Source: Dysosmobacter acutus (lineage in GTDB: Bacteria > Bacillota > Clostridia > Oscillospirales > Oscillospiraceae). From it: DNA of 64,000 nt. Below the pieces are notes generated by a model. It did not search any database and was not told the origin of the DNA. It saw only the letters and a program-made list of their open reading frames with translations. A program made the translations under genes and the position numbers. The stretch covers positions 2,232,001-2,296,000 of the forward strand of contig NZ_JAHLQN010000001.1 in the NCBI RefSeq assembly GCF_018919205.1, given 5' to 3'. This document shows positions 26,301-33,458 of the stretch, piece by piece. Position 1 is the first letter of the stretch. Each line of letters starts with the position of its first letter.

Positions 26301-29300
26301 AGTATAATTGTTGCTTCGGGCGAAGAAGGTCAGCTTGCCGTCGGGACTGACAGAGGGCAGGAACTTATAGGCCCCGTCGTTCGCCTCCGCTACCACCTCC
26401 GGCTCTGTAAAGCCGTTGTCTGTGCCGCCAACGGTGAAGCTTGCCGTCTTGATCACCGTGTTACGGGCGGAATTCGCCAACAGCTCCTGGGTGCTTGCGG
26501 AGGCCGTGGCGTTGCCGGCATAGTAACCATACCAGGCATCGTAGGCAGCCTTCAGACTCGAATATGTCTGGTATGCTGCCTTGTATTCTTCCTCCGCTGC
26601 ATCATAGGCAGCCTTGTCCGTTGCGTACTGCGCAAGCGCCGCATTATACGCGCCTTCGGCAGCCGTGTACGTTTCGTAGGTACTTGTATTGTAATAATTG
26701 CCGCTATCTGCATCCTGCGTATAAGCCGACTGCTGCTCTTCGCCCAGTGCATCGAATTCATCAGCGGTCAGATAGTAATCCGTTTGCTTGGGCGCAGTGG
26801 GTTCTGTAACACCCAGCGTCGGCTCCACCGGTTTGAACGCCGCCTCTTCATAATTGACGTTGTTCATATACACCGTCGCGTCATTGCTGTCGGTGTAGCT
26901 GGGGCGATATACATCTGCGTCCGGCATCGTGGGCTTGGTGCTGCCGTCCGCGGCAGTTTGCGAGGCATAGCTCACCCAGGAGACATAGATCGTATTGCCG
27001 TTCACCTGACCGGAGAAGTCCAGATCGCCGGTGTTATCGTTGTCCACGACAATATAGGCGGGCTCGGTCCCCCCATCCACGGGGTTCACCAGACCGATAT
27101 TCTCCTCCGCACCGGTATTCTGAATCTTAGACAGCACCAGCATGTTGGAGTCCACGGCATTTCTGATACTACTGGGATCCCGGCTGATGGTATAGAGCAG
27201 GTAGTTTGTATTGCCCACGGTCAGCAGCTGATAGTCCGCGCCGGAGCCGAGGCCCTCAGCCAGACGGAAGGCGTCGCCGGACGAGGAATAGCCGGAGATC
27301 TGGAAGGCATTGTCCGCGAGATTTTCGGGATCGAAGGCCAGAGCCTCGATCTCATCCATGACCTGGTCCGCGTACTCAGGCCCGAAAATCTGCTGTGCGG
27401 TGAAGGTGTTGGCAGGAATGGTGATCTTGATGCCGGGGAAACCTTCATCCTCATCGTCCAGTCCGTAAGTAGCTACGTCCGTAGTCTCGTTGAAGGCATA
27501 CCACGCAAATTTCCAGCCGCTTGACTTGAAGCCATCTTCTGAGCCATCATCGCCGCCACGGTTCATATCATATTCCTTAGAATAGTCGATGCCGAACTGG
27601 ATCATGTCCATTTCAAAATTGAAGAACAGGAGTACCACGCGCACGCCGAATCCGGCCCGGAATTTGAAGTTGTCAAAACTGAATTTCTCAACTTCGCCAC
27701 CAAAGGCGGACACCATATCATCACTGCTGACCAGGCTGGCCGCAGCGCCCATCACAGAGACGGAAGAAGAGGAGGGGTCACGCAGATTGGAGCCCTTCGT
27801 GGCGGCGTTATTCTGCCGGGTGAAGAAGGACATGGTGATGGAGATACTGGCCTTAAAATAGATCTCAGCCTTCAAACACTCCACGCCGATACCGGCGCCC
27901 ACTTCCATGTAAGCGCAGGGGGTCAGGGACAAGCCGGAGAAGTAGGTATCGTTGCGGATTTTCTCAATGGCCACGATCGTGTCCACTTCCGCGCGGGCGT
28001 CGAGAACCGTGAGCCGAACAGGGATATCAGAGCTTTCGGTTCCGTTCACCTTTTCATCCAGCATGACCAGCACAGGCTCGCTGCCGTCAGACCGGATGTA
28101 ACCGAGACACTCCCAATCGTCATCGCTGGAGCCGGTCTGCTTCTCGATTTTCAGCGTGCCGCTAAAATACGCGTTGAAGGCGTCGCTGTTACAGATAAAC
28201 TCGATGCTGCAGCCCGGAGCGCCATTGGCCACCTTCTTGCCGGACGCGCCGTCCTGGTCATCAATCCGCCATTCGTCCAGCTCATTTATCGATGATAGCG
28301 TATATTGCGAACTCGTGCCGCTGTTGATATCGATATACCCGGAGGTACCTTGGCCGACTTCCACCACCTCGCGCTCATTGATGACGCCGCCGGCAGCCTC
28401 CAGGCTGACGCCCACCACGACATAAGCATAGATAATGGGGCAGACGCCCAGGCGGACCTCTTTGCGGTACTCGAACCCGAACTGGAGGAAGATCATCGCG
28501 CTGGTAAAGTGATAGGTATTGTCAACGGGACTGTATTTGAACATGACAGTGACGTTGAAGGCCAGGCTGAACTCCTTGCTGGAGCTGTGGAGCAGCTTGT
28601 CGTTGTACTGGGGCTTGCCAGTCTTCGGGTCTTTCACGATATGGCCATTGCTGTCCTTCTTCATCATCCGATGGGACTGTGCCGACTTGATAGACTGCCA
28701 CTGTTCGCCCTTGGGGTTCAGATTATCCAGGATACCCTGGGCCTGATCAATGTTCTCACTGACAGGATTACCCGTCTCCCATTCGGCCTTGGTGTTCTGG
28801 ATAAAGGAGTGCGTACTTAATTTTTCGTTCGTCTGGCTTTTCGTGTAGTAGTCTTGCTCCTTTTTGCAGGAAGCCAGAGGCACACCGATGGAGAAGCCTA
28901 TCTCATCGCCGTCTATGATGAGAGTAACATAATCCGTAACCGCGAAACTCATGGAAGGCAGCTCAATACCCATGTCCATGTTGAACTCCGAGAAGGCGCT
29001 GCTGCTTGCACTGGAGTCGAAGCTCTGATTGCTGCCCGCGTCCGGGCTGGTCATGACGCGCAGGTTGCTTCCGTCCGGGACGGTCTTGAATCCGGCGGGG
29101 TTAACGGAGTCCACGCTGATTCTGTATTCTCCGGATTCAATGGTCTCGTCAAGGGCGGAGACATCCGCAGAGCCCGAATACAGGTCGTGGCTGGCGTGGA
29201 TCTCATCCGTTGTCTCAGACTGAGGACGGATACACAGTGCCACCGTGTCGTTGGGATTGAAGCTGCCCAGATAGAGGTTGGTCTGCGCTGCGTCATAGCC

Positions 29301-32300
29301 GCTTGAGTAGTTCCCACTTTTATCCTCAGCGGCCACAGGCAGCATGTCGCCGTAGAGGGGGTCGCTGATAAAGACCGCCGCGGGATCATGGAACTCATAG
29401 AGCAGATTGCCGCGGTAAGCGGTGGACCAGTCCTCCCGCAGGAACTTGGCGTCGGCCAGGTACCAGTCGGATCTATTGGGGTCCTTTGCTACTACGGAGG
29501 GCTTATCCTTAGTTTCGTGTTCCTCCCCATCTCCATCCATATAGATATAAGTGGGGGTGGGTGTTCCGCAGTCGCCGCCCAGAGGAACGTCCACGGTCTC
29601 CAGGGAGTTGGCGACCGCGCCGAACATGAGCTTGCCGTCGCCGGAATAGGACCCCGCCGCATGGGTGATGACCGGCTTCTTGCTGTTGTTATAGACAACG
29701 GTCTCGGAAGTGTACTTGCCGCTGTCAATGAAGCGGAAGCCCTGCATCTCCTTGCTGAGGGCAGAAAACGCCGCCGAATCCGTGATAGAGGTGACAAAAG
29801 AGGGCAGGATCTGCGCAGGATCATCAGATTTATACCCTGCCGGGACAGAGAGGCATCGCGGGGTCATATTGTAGTAGAATTTCAGGAAGTGCTGCACAGG
29901 CTGTCCGTCAGCACCAAAGACGGGGAGGAACTCAGTAATGTTGTACTGATCCTCGTCCAGGACCTCCACCAGCACGTCATAGACTTCGACTCCGTCCTTG
30001 ACCACAGGCGTAAGAATGAACTGGTTTGCATCCGTCAACTCGCCATCGATCTGGCCGTTGCCGTTGTAGTCGATGTAGTGCTCAATACGGCCGATGGACA
30101 GGGTCATGTCGCTCTCCACGGAGACATAGTCGGAGGCGTAATAGGTAAAGGTAAGCTCATTCATGCCGAACATGCCCATGCTGATGGGGATAAGGGCATC
30201 GCCTGCGTACGCTTCACCGTTAAAGAGGATCTGATCCGTGTGAGGCAGGTGGAAATTGATGTATTGGAGGTTCTCGACAGTCCCGTTGGAGGTCACCATG
30301 GTAGACGTATTACTAAACTGGTCCGCCGTCAGGTACTTCGTTTCGGTCTTGAAAGGAACCGTGTAATTTCCGCCCTCCATTTTGGGGGTCTGGCTCACCT
30401 TATAGGAAAGTTCAATGCTCGCGTTTTGAAAGAATTTGTCCACGGTGTTCTGGATCTGCTCAGTGTCCAGATTGCCGTCCTCGGTCCGGGGAACGGAAGG
30501 GGCCACATTCACATTGATCTTCTGCACGCGGTTGAGGACCACGTTGACCGTGTAGTCGTCACTGGTACTCAAATCACCGCCACTGGCAAAAGTCAGTCCA
30601 TTGGAACCCACAAGCTTCAGAGTGGCGCTCTTGTCATCCCCCACCGTACCGGTGTTGACTATGTCGCCCGCGCTGTTGGTGAGGTATAGGGGAGTTTTGC
30701 CGCTCTCGGTGGGGATGTACTGATAGCTGGAATAAATGGGACCCGACAGCGTCAACGTGGTGCCGACGTACACATTTCCAGATTGATCCACGCCGCCAGC
30801 GCCGGACGCCACGGAGATTGAGGGCGCAATCGCCTTGTACAGACTCGTGCGCTCCGCCGCGGTGATGGTATCGTCATCCGCCGTGTGGACCAGGTATTTG
30901 ATATCTCCCGTCAACACCCGGCGCGCTGCCTCGGCCTTCAAATAGACGGAGCCGCCGGCGTCTCTGGTGTCAGCCCAGCCAACATCCTCGGAACCCAGGG
31001 CAATGAACAGGCCCGCAGACCCCTTGACGACCGGAATTGTTTTGCTCACATTCGAGTAGTTTCCGGCCGATCCTCTTTTGACAAAGTCAACGGTGCTGTC
31101 TATCTGGTTCAGAGAGTTTCCCGATGCGCTATTGGTCAGGCCCACCGAACTGGTCGTGTGATACTGATTTGCCCAATTGTTCTCCGTTTTGCCGCGGAAT
31201 ATGGCATACACATTGGTAAACAGCTGGTCGAAGTTTTCAACGGTCTGCTTGTTCCACTTGAGGTATCGATTGTTCGATTTGCCAACCGCGCCGGAATACC
31301 GGCCCATATAGCCGTCAGACTGTTTCGATACCTGACCATAATCATCCCAGCCGTTGTAGGACAGGCCCTGGGTATCGTTGACGATGGCACTGGAGCTGAA
31401 AGAACCATCCAGCGCCGCACGGTCGGTCCAATGGGTGCTGATAGGCATGGTGGTACGGTTGAAGTTCAGGGTCGCGCTGAGATCATAGGTCAGCGCGCTG
31501 ACGTCGCCGCTTCTCCCAAAGGAGAAACCCACATCCGCGCTTTCCTGCGTCACAGGCTGGGCAATCACCGTATCGCTGCCGGAGGGCGCAATGGCCCCTG
31601 TGGTCTGGGTATTGCCGGACACGTCGTCCGCCTCAGGGGTATAGAGCATGGTGGCCAGATTCGGCGTTTCGCTCTCGCCGCTGTTGTAAAGCTTCACCCG
31701 GGCTGTACCCTTGCCCTCGACCACAGCGCTGTTGCCGCCGCCGATGGGGTTGTCCAACACCACGGTAAAGCTGAGGTCGCTGTCCTCCTCAGCGATGACC
31801 TCGCCGTTGTTGATCAGAGGGATCTCGATGGTCATCTCATCCATATCCGTGGAGAAGTAGAGCTGCCCCTCGGTGTAGGAATAGTCCTCGCCGGCGACGG
31901 CGGTGCCGTCTTCGGTGTGGTAGTCCACCGAAGTCACATATTGCAGCGCGCCGGTGCGGCACACGGTCAGTTTTGCCGTCCCCGCGGCCTTGTCCACGGT
32001 GATATCGGTGGTCTCAAAGGCGAAGAAGCTGGGCTCCTGCTCCTCGTTGTCCTCGATGGAAATTGCCAGAGTGTTGGCGGTATCATACAGTTCGCCGCCC
32101 TTGCAGGCACTGATACGCAGAGCCAGCAGCTCCACGTTTTCCGCCTCGTCGTCATCCACGGGCAAAATCCTGATTTCCTTGACCGACTCGCCCTCGGCGA
32201 AGGTCATGGTGAATTCATAGGTGCCGTAGGGGGCGATTTCGTACTTCTCGGGATCCAGAACGCTGAAGCTCTTCTCCGGGTTGCGCTCCAGATCCTCCGG

Positions 32301-33038
32301 AATGGCGGGCAGGTCGTCATCGTCAGGCACATACACCTCGCCTTTGTAAGAGGTAGAGCAATAGCGCTGGCCGCCCACGGTGTAGATGCAGCGGATGTCG
32401 CCGAGTTCCAGAACATCGTTGTCCACATCCAGCGTCTTTTCAGTGCCCACGTCGCTCCACATACCGTCGGCATTCTTGGCCTGCCAGAGGTACTTGCTCG
32501 CCGTGACGCTCAGGGACAGGACCGTGTGACCGTAGACCGGATTGCCCTCCTCGTCCACGGTGTCAGGCTCCACTACCTCGGCGGAGATCGTTGCCGGATC
32601 CTTCGCGGCCAGAGGCTGGACATCCTGGCCGTAGGCCTGATATGCCGCGATGGGCAGCGTGTCCTCCACCATCATCACATAGTCATAGCAGCAGGCCGCC
32701 GTAGAAGCGGAGTAGCTCCCGTCATCCATCTGGGAGAGAACGGGAGCCACTGTCACGGTAATGTCTGCCTTGCCGACCGTGCCTCCAAGACGATAGATTT
32801 TGATGCTTTTCTCGCCGGCGTCCTCAGCGGTGGCCAGCTGGCTGTTTTCGAAGACGAAGGTTCCGTAAGGGAATTCAGCCTCCCAATCCTCCTCGATGAC
32901 GTTCCCGTTTTCATCTGTCAATATCAACGAGCCGTCATCATTCTGGATGACAGCAGCCAGTGCCGGTGTCACCAGCTGCGTGCTGAACACCAGAACCAAA
33001 AGCAATGACACAAATCTTTTGAACACACGCGATTTCAT
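20394..33038 (-). CDS. Giant SLH-anchored surface protein (4,214 residues)
   Basis: It has a signal peptide (1-29, MKSRVFKRFVSLLLVLVF, ending ALAA), a Calx-beta-like region (about 335-455, VDYHTEDGTAVAGEDYSYTE), an EF-hand-like acidic loop (DYNGNGQIDGE, about 990), long beta-rich regions, two alanine-rich coiled-coil segments (about 2,115-2,170 and 3,800-3,853), and after a GGGGGS linker three SLH domains (about 4,020-4,200; HFSDIDSHWAKTYIDFV first). The ATG at 33038 follows AGGAGG. It heads a run of minus-strand surface genes. No catalytic motif was recognised; an adhesin or S-layer-associated stalk is likely. At about 12.6 kb it takes 44% of the island. A -10 TATAAT lies at 33067-33072, with only a weak -35. 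Confidence 0.92.
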   Translation of the reverse strand: MKSRVFKRFVSLLLVLVFSTQLVTPALAAVIQNDDGSLILTDENGNVIEEDWEAEFPYGTFVFENSQLATAEDAGEKSIKIYRLGGTVGKADITVTVAPVLSQMDDGSYSASTAACCYDYVMMVEDTLPIAAYQAYGQDVQPLAAKDPATISAEVVEPDTVDEEGNPVYGHTVLSLSVTASKYLWQAKNADGMWSDVGTEKTLDVDNDVLELGDIRCIYTVGGQRYCSTSYKGEVYVPDDDDLPAIPEDLERNPEKSFSVLDPEKYEIAPYGTYEFTMTFAEGESVKEIRILPVDDDEAENVELLALRISACKGGELYDTANTLAISIEDNEEQEPSFFAFETTDITVDKAAGTAKLTVCRTGALQYVTSVDYHTEDGTAVAGEDYSYTEGQLYFSTDMDEMTIEIPLINNGEVIAEEDSDLSFTVVLDNPIGGGNSAVVEGKGTARVKLYNSGESETPNLATMLYTPEADDVSGNTQTTGAIAPSGSDTVIAQPVTQESADVGFSFGRSGDVSALTYDLSATLNFNRTTMPISTHWTDRAALDGSFSSSAIVNDTQGLSYNGWDDYGQVSKQSDGYMGRYSGAVGKSNNRYLKWNKQTVENFDQLFTNVYAIFRGKTENNWANQYHTTSSVGLTNSASGNSLNQIDSTVDFVKRGSAGNYSNVSKTIPVVKGSAGLFIALGSEDVGWADTRDAGGSVYLKAEAARRVLTGDIKYLVHTADDDTITAAERTSLYKAIAPSISVASGAGGVDQSGNVYVGTTLTLSGPIYSSYQYIPTESGKTPLYLTNSAGDIVNTGTVGDDKSATLKLVGSNGLTFASGGDLSTSDDYTVNVVLNRVQKINVNVAPSVPRTEDGNLDTEQIQNTVDKFFQNASIELSYKVSQTPKMEGGNYTVPFKTETKYLTADQFSNTSTMVTSNGTVENLQYINFHLPHTDQILFNGEAYAGDALIPISMGMFGMNELTFTYYASDYVSVESDMTLSIGRIEHYIDYNGNGQIDGELTDANQFILTPVVKDGVEVYDVLVEVLDEDQYNITEFLPVFGADGQPVQHFLKFYYNMTPRCLSVPAGYKSDDPAQILPSFVTSITDSAAFSALSKEMQGFRFIDSGKYTSETVVYNNSKKPVITHAAGSYSGDGKLMFGAVANSLETVDVPLGGDCGTPTPTYIYMDGDGEEHETKDKPSVVAKDPNRSDWYLADAKFLREDWSTAYRGNLLYEFHDPAAVFISDPLYGDMLPVAAEDKSGNYSSGYDAAQTNLYLGSFNPNDTVALCIRPQSETTDEIHASHDLYSGSADVSALDETIESGEYRISVDSVNPAGFKTVPDGSNLRVMTSPDAGSNQSFDSSASSSAFSEFNMDMGIELPSMSFAVTDYVTLIIDGDEIGFSIGVPLASCKKEQDYYTKSQTNEKLSTHSFIQNTKAEWETGNPVSENIDQAQGILDNLNPKGEQWQSIKSAQSHRMMKKDSNGHIVKDPKTGKPQYNDKLLHSSSKEFSLAFNVTVMFKYSPVDNTYHFTSAMIFLQFGFEYRKEVRLGVCPIIYAYVVVGVSLEAAGGVINEREVVEVGQGTSGYIDINSGTSSQYTLSSINELDEWRIDDQDGASGKKVANGAPGCSIEFICNSDAFNAYFSGTLKIEKQTGSSDDDWECLGYIRSDGSEPVLVMLDEKVNGTESSDIPVRLTVLDARAEVDTIVAIEKIRNDTYFSGLSLTPCAYMEVGAGIGVECLKAEIYFKASISITMSFFTRQNNAATKGSNLRDPSSSSVSVMGAAASLVSSDDMVSAFGGEVEKFSFDNFKFRAGFGVRVVLLFFNFEMDMIQFGIDYSKEYDMNRGGDDGSEDGFKSSGWKFAWYAFNETTDVATYGLDDEDEGFPGIKITIPANTFTAQQIFGPEYADQVMDEIEALAFDPENLADNAFQISGYSSSGDAFRLAEGLGSGADYQLLTVGNTNYLLYTISRDPSSIRNAVDSNMLVLSKIQNTGAEENIGLVNPVDGGTEPAYIVVDNDNTGDLDFSGQVNGNTIYVSWVSYASQTAADGSTKPTMPDADVYRPSYTDSNDATVYMNNVNYEEAAFKPVEPTLGVTEPTAPKQTDYYLTADEFDALGEEQQSAYTQDADSGNYYNTSTYETYTAAEGAYNAALAQYATDKAAYDAAEEEYKAAYQTYSSLKAAYDAWYGYYAGNATASASTQELLANSARNTVIKTASFTVGGTDNGFTEPEVVAEANDGAYKFLPSVSPDGKLTFFARSNNYTSDEKTAATDKAKDYYEASKGDVSTDANGLSTGSGDPSAAFRYAYTTSTDDVYGKNTQFFFSYQTDDGKVVTTGWTPKGWEQAGMRLSSVDIVMLDDTTFYLAYTATQTVTSVSGDSYSDANVHKLYLQKGSVDTATGAVTLETAKMLRTLVDLNESGGGDAMINSLTGTTGVSKDGVYRNTDGNGLQLVEEHNDPYFGTVKFLQGKLGNLTGEEENFGESLSFTALDTEESLFLMFEMNGMAYVVPETSLASITDPDQGSGCIIPFFAPTEENSGRGSMDIGVDGDGNISAVYTSTVPYTTNNAIYVSKYDANTQKFGEGRMLAMNQMQVYEDSIANCWNAEETEQAYYGKLEGYETDERGLMTSFTFSDLAVALGLTKTPETSEDSESAAGTVDQSTLVILARGTKTELEETEFYGEKGTKIVTSKYKDDGTMDTTTGIYVLSFGVGEKSVGEASITFESPNFVTGARLRPVVSFKNTGDVSLLGSEANPITVKLCISDQSGKGFGEELFTWEITENIAVGQTVTTQLSTGDYTKALPENLVGREIYFTVSEDTEYVDSPLEYSSLDGGVTRKIENKPELAVEDLKFSTLGVETVGSEQMVKIGVDMKVTNRGAANAVAPYIQFAYQSGRTMEEVKEGDTDYQKAVYSPLDITNSSFEISNQTPIEAASADDDKQNGILRLVGKDGEDLKAGYERTVSGTILVPKDAYCLATATGSLNLVVSVFDDNTSISSLSADGLLVSAFDNEYVPDNNAVYDSLEPTSFFSAPQKLTIPLGTTMRLALPVTTTEQTVPVIEVNELNCQAQATNESHMGILYYNMGSSGTGADGYLVLSPSDEGSGIIRVADKNTNAWVDISYTVTEAGSGVNIFKDNGRFTWYNARGQQIDPETDESGAWVFPSAVAQWGSGEETTVPYLGDTSNAKMRNTSFTFDTLAETIDLYFDGSIQVSCNDEDVETQNLTATGGKGEGSYATINLGSNPANKTRRVTVRVNSDSAVFDYMVEHFAGNLPIMPDVGGEAPQIYFSRIMPETASLDPAKYPDGFSVTVYIVDENGLAQATLDPGSSNAATANYSAPNDNFRQFDVVVKRNGTFAVSATDTTGNTSSRTIMVDWFNSTVSATDEPLVMERNWVYLNSGNESIAVADDAMLKKDQFAYLDVLTKIGNVPENADTTLEYYQITVTTVTTSYELVEKEITGETGEDTEEAPVPTTWVLRKTVTTVDGKGNLVGDPEITDTPADATTVVPASSVSVETRGVWEKVEPVQIGDAEPKTTLYPVVQNGVYKLTAELDGKYANEIFLMNRLNSDLPSIRLGYVEAESVLSAPSITYSATKGESSSAGLAQIKLDDYVIATADNADVMKGSIQVLYNGSYKLTAVDGAGNEQDATKEIEDISLMAQNDAITVNAATNNAKDNGSISIDASKLMGGSYDSIDADGVHNVYQIALIPSAENYNGTVDGFGAFADGLNWKSTELGGVSFEDLTPGVYVLYVRDAEDTPDPAVSTEEDYLIRKLTVNDHSVNFTTTTTSSSITVKATGAERYEYIVFPVDSTEMTAYSEIDELIEQSRTAAEANAQAAKEAAVAQAEKDLASIADTTSEEYKAAEKQLAAIENSDISSFIDQNELINWKSTNYFSGLTNGQQYQVVVRDAADPTRYKAALVTAVSSSGGGGGSSLGSIISGETFTEKEEAEIIKKNQADDVVIENEKYIVIIPQRTLESGDSVNSLLLSVPSDLSIADDGIVVSCTTADGSTYIVPWCMVENEKVLYLALEPGDYALVNNAKHFSDIDSHWAKTYIDFVTARELFKGTGENVFSPNLTMTRAMFVTVLGRMANVDTANYDGSRFRDVQKNSWCSAYVEWAADNGIVSGYGDGSFRPNNPVTREQMAKILYHFARLMGEETTSSGNLSRYTDQTQISEWAIDPCSWATDCGLLQGREDGSFDPSGLATRGEVSALLKRFVEHIIQRIYKAGSNN

Positions 33039-33107
33039 GTTTTTTCCTCCTACTCCTGGATTATTTATTATAAGATTCTTAGCTCTCCGAAAACGATACC
33101 ATCTCTA

Positions 33108-33368
33108 TCAGGCCCATTCTCCCAACAGCATCTCCACGACCTCGTTCCACGCCAACTCAACAACCATAAAGCCGCTTTGATACCAGTGAATGAATCCGCC
33201 GTTGGTGTCGGCAGTTTCCCAGATTTCTTGATTAGATAAGGCACGAAAACGTACGCTCTGCAGATGCGGTTTCAGATCCACCACGGCGCAGTTTCCCGTA
33301 TGAAACGTCACCTGCAGCAAATGCCCGTCCAACGTCATTACGCTTTTGATTGGCATTGTTCTGCTCAT
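33108..33368 (-). CDS. DUF2442-family small protein
   Basis: 86 residues from ATG 33368 (GGGAGG 8 nt upstream). The pattern KSVMTLDGHLLQVTFHTGN, then DLKPHL, and a C-terminal WYQSGFMVVELAWNEV resembles the DUF2442 family, whose members often sit beside DUF4160 proteins and are of unknown function. No DUF4160 partner is present here. It lies between the LuxR regulator and the giant SLH gene on the same strand. Assignment is by motif impression only. Confidence 0.65.
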   Translation of the reverse strand: MSRTMPIKSVMTLDGHLLQVTFHTGNCAVVDLKPHLQSVRFRALSNQEIWETADTNGGFIHWYQSGFMVVELAWNEVVEMLLGEWA

Positions 33369-33390
33369 CGTACAGCCTCCCTCTGGTGCA

Positions 33391-33429
33391 TAAAGAAATC
33401 CCCAGTACAAAAATAATTGTACTGGGGAT
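33391..33429 (-). terminator. Terminator after the LuxR regulator
   Basis: A 13-bp perfect stem (ATCCCCAGTACAA and complement, 33398-33410/33417-33429), followed on the minus strand by TTCTTTA. Confidence 0.7.
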
Positions 33430-33458
33430 AAAATCTTTTGTAATGAGACGAAATGTCC

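Noticed and set aside
21759-27524. 1,921-codon open frame on the plus strand inside the giant SLH gene
   Set aside because: It lies antisense to a frame with signal peptide and SLH domains, has no recognisable domain, and is repetitive in Gly/Val/Ile/His as expected from the complement of GC-biased codons.
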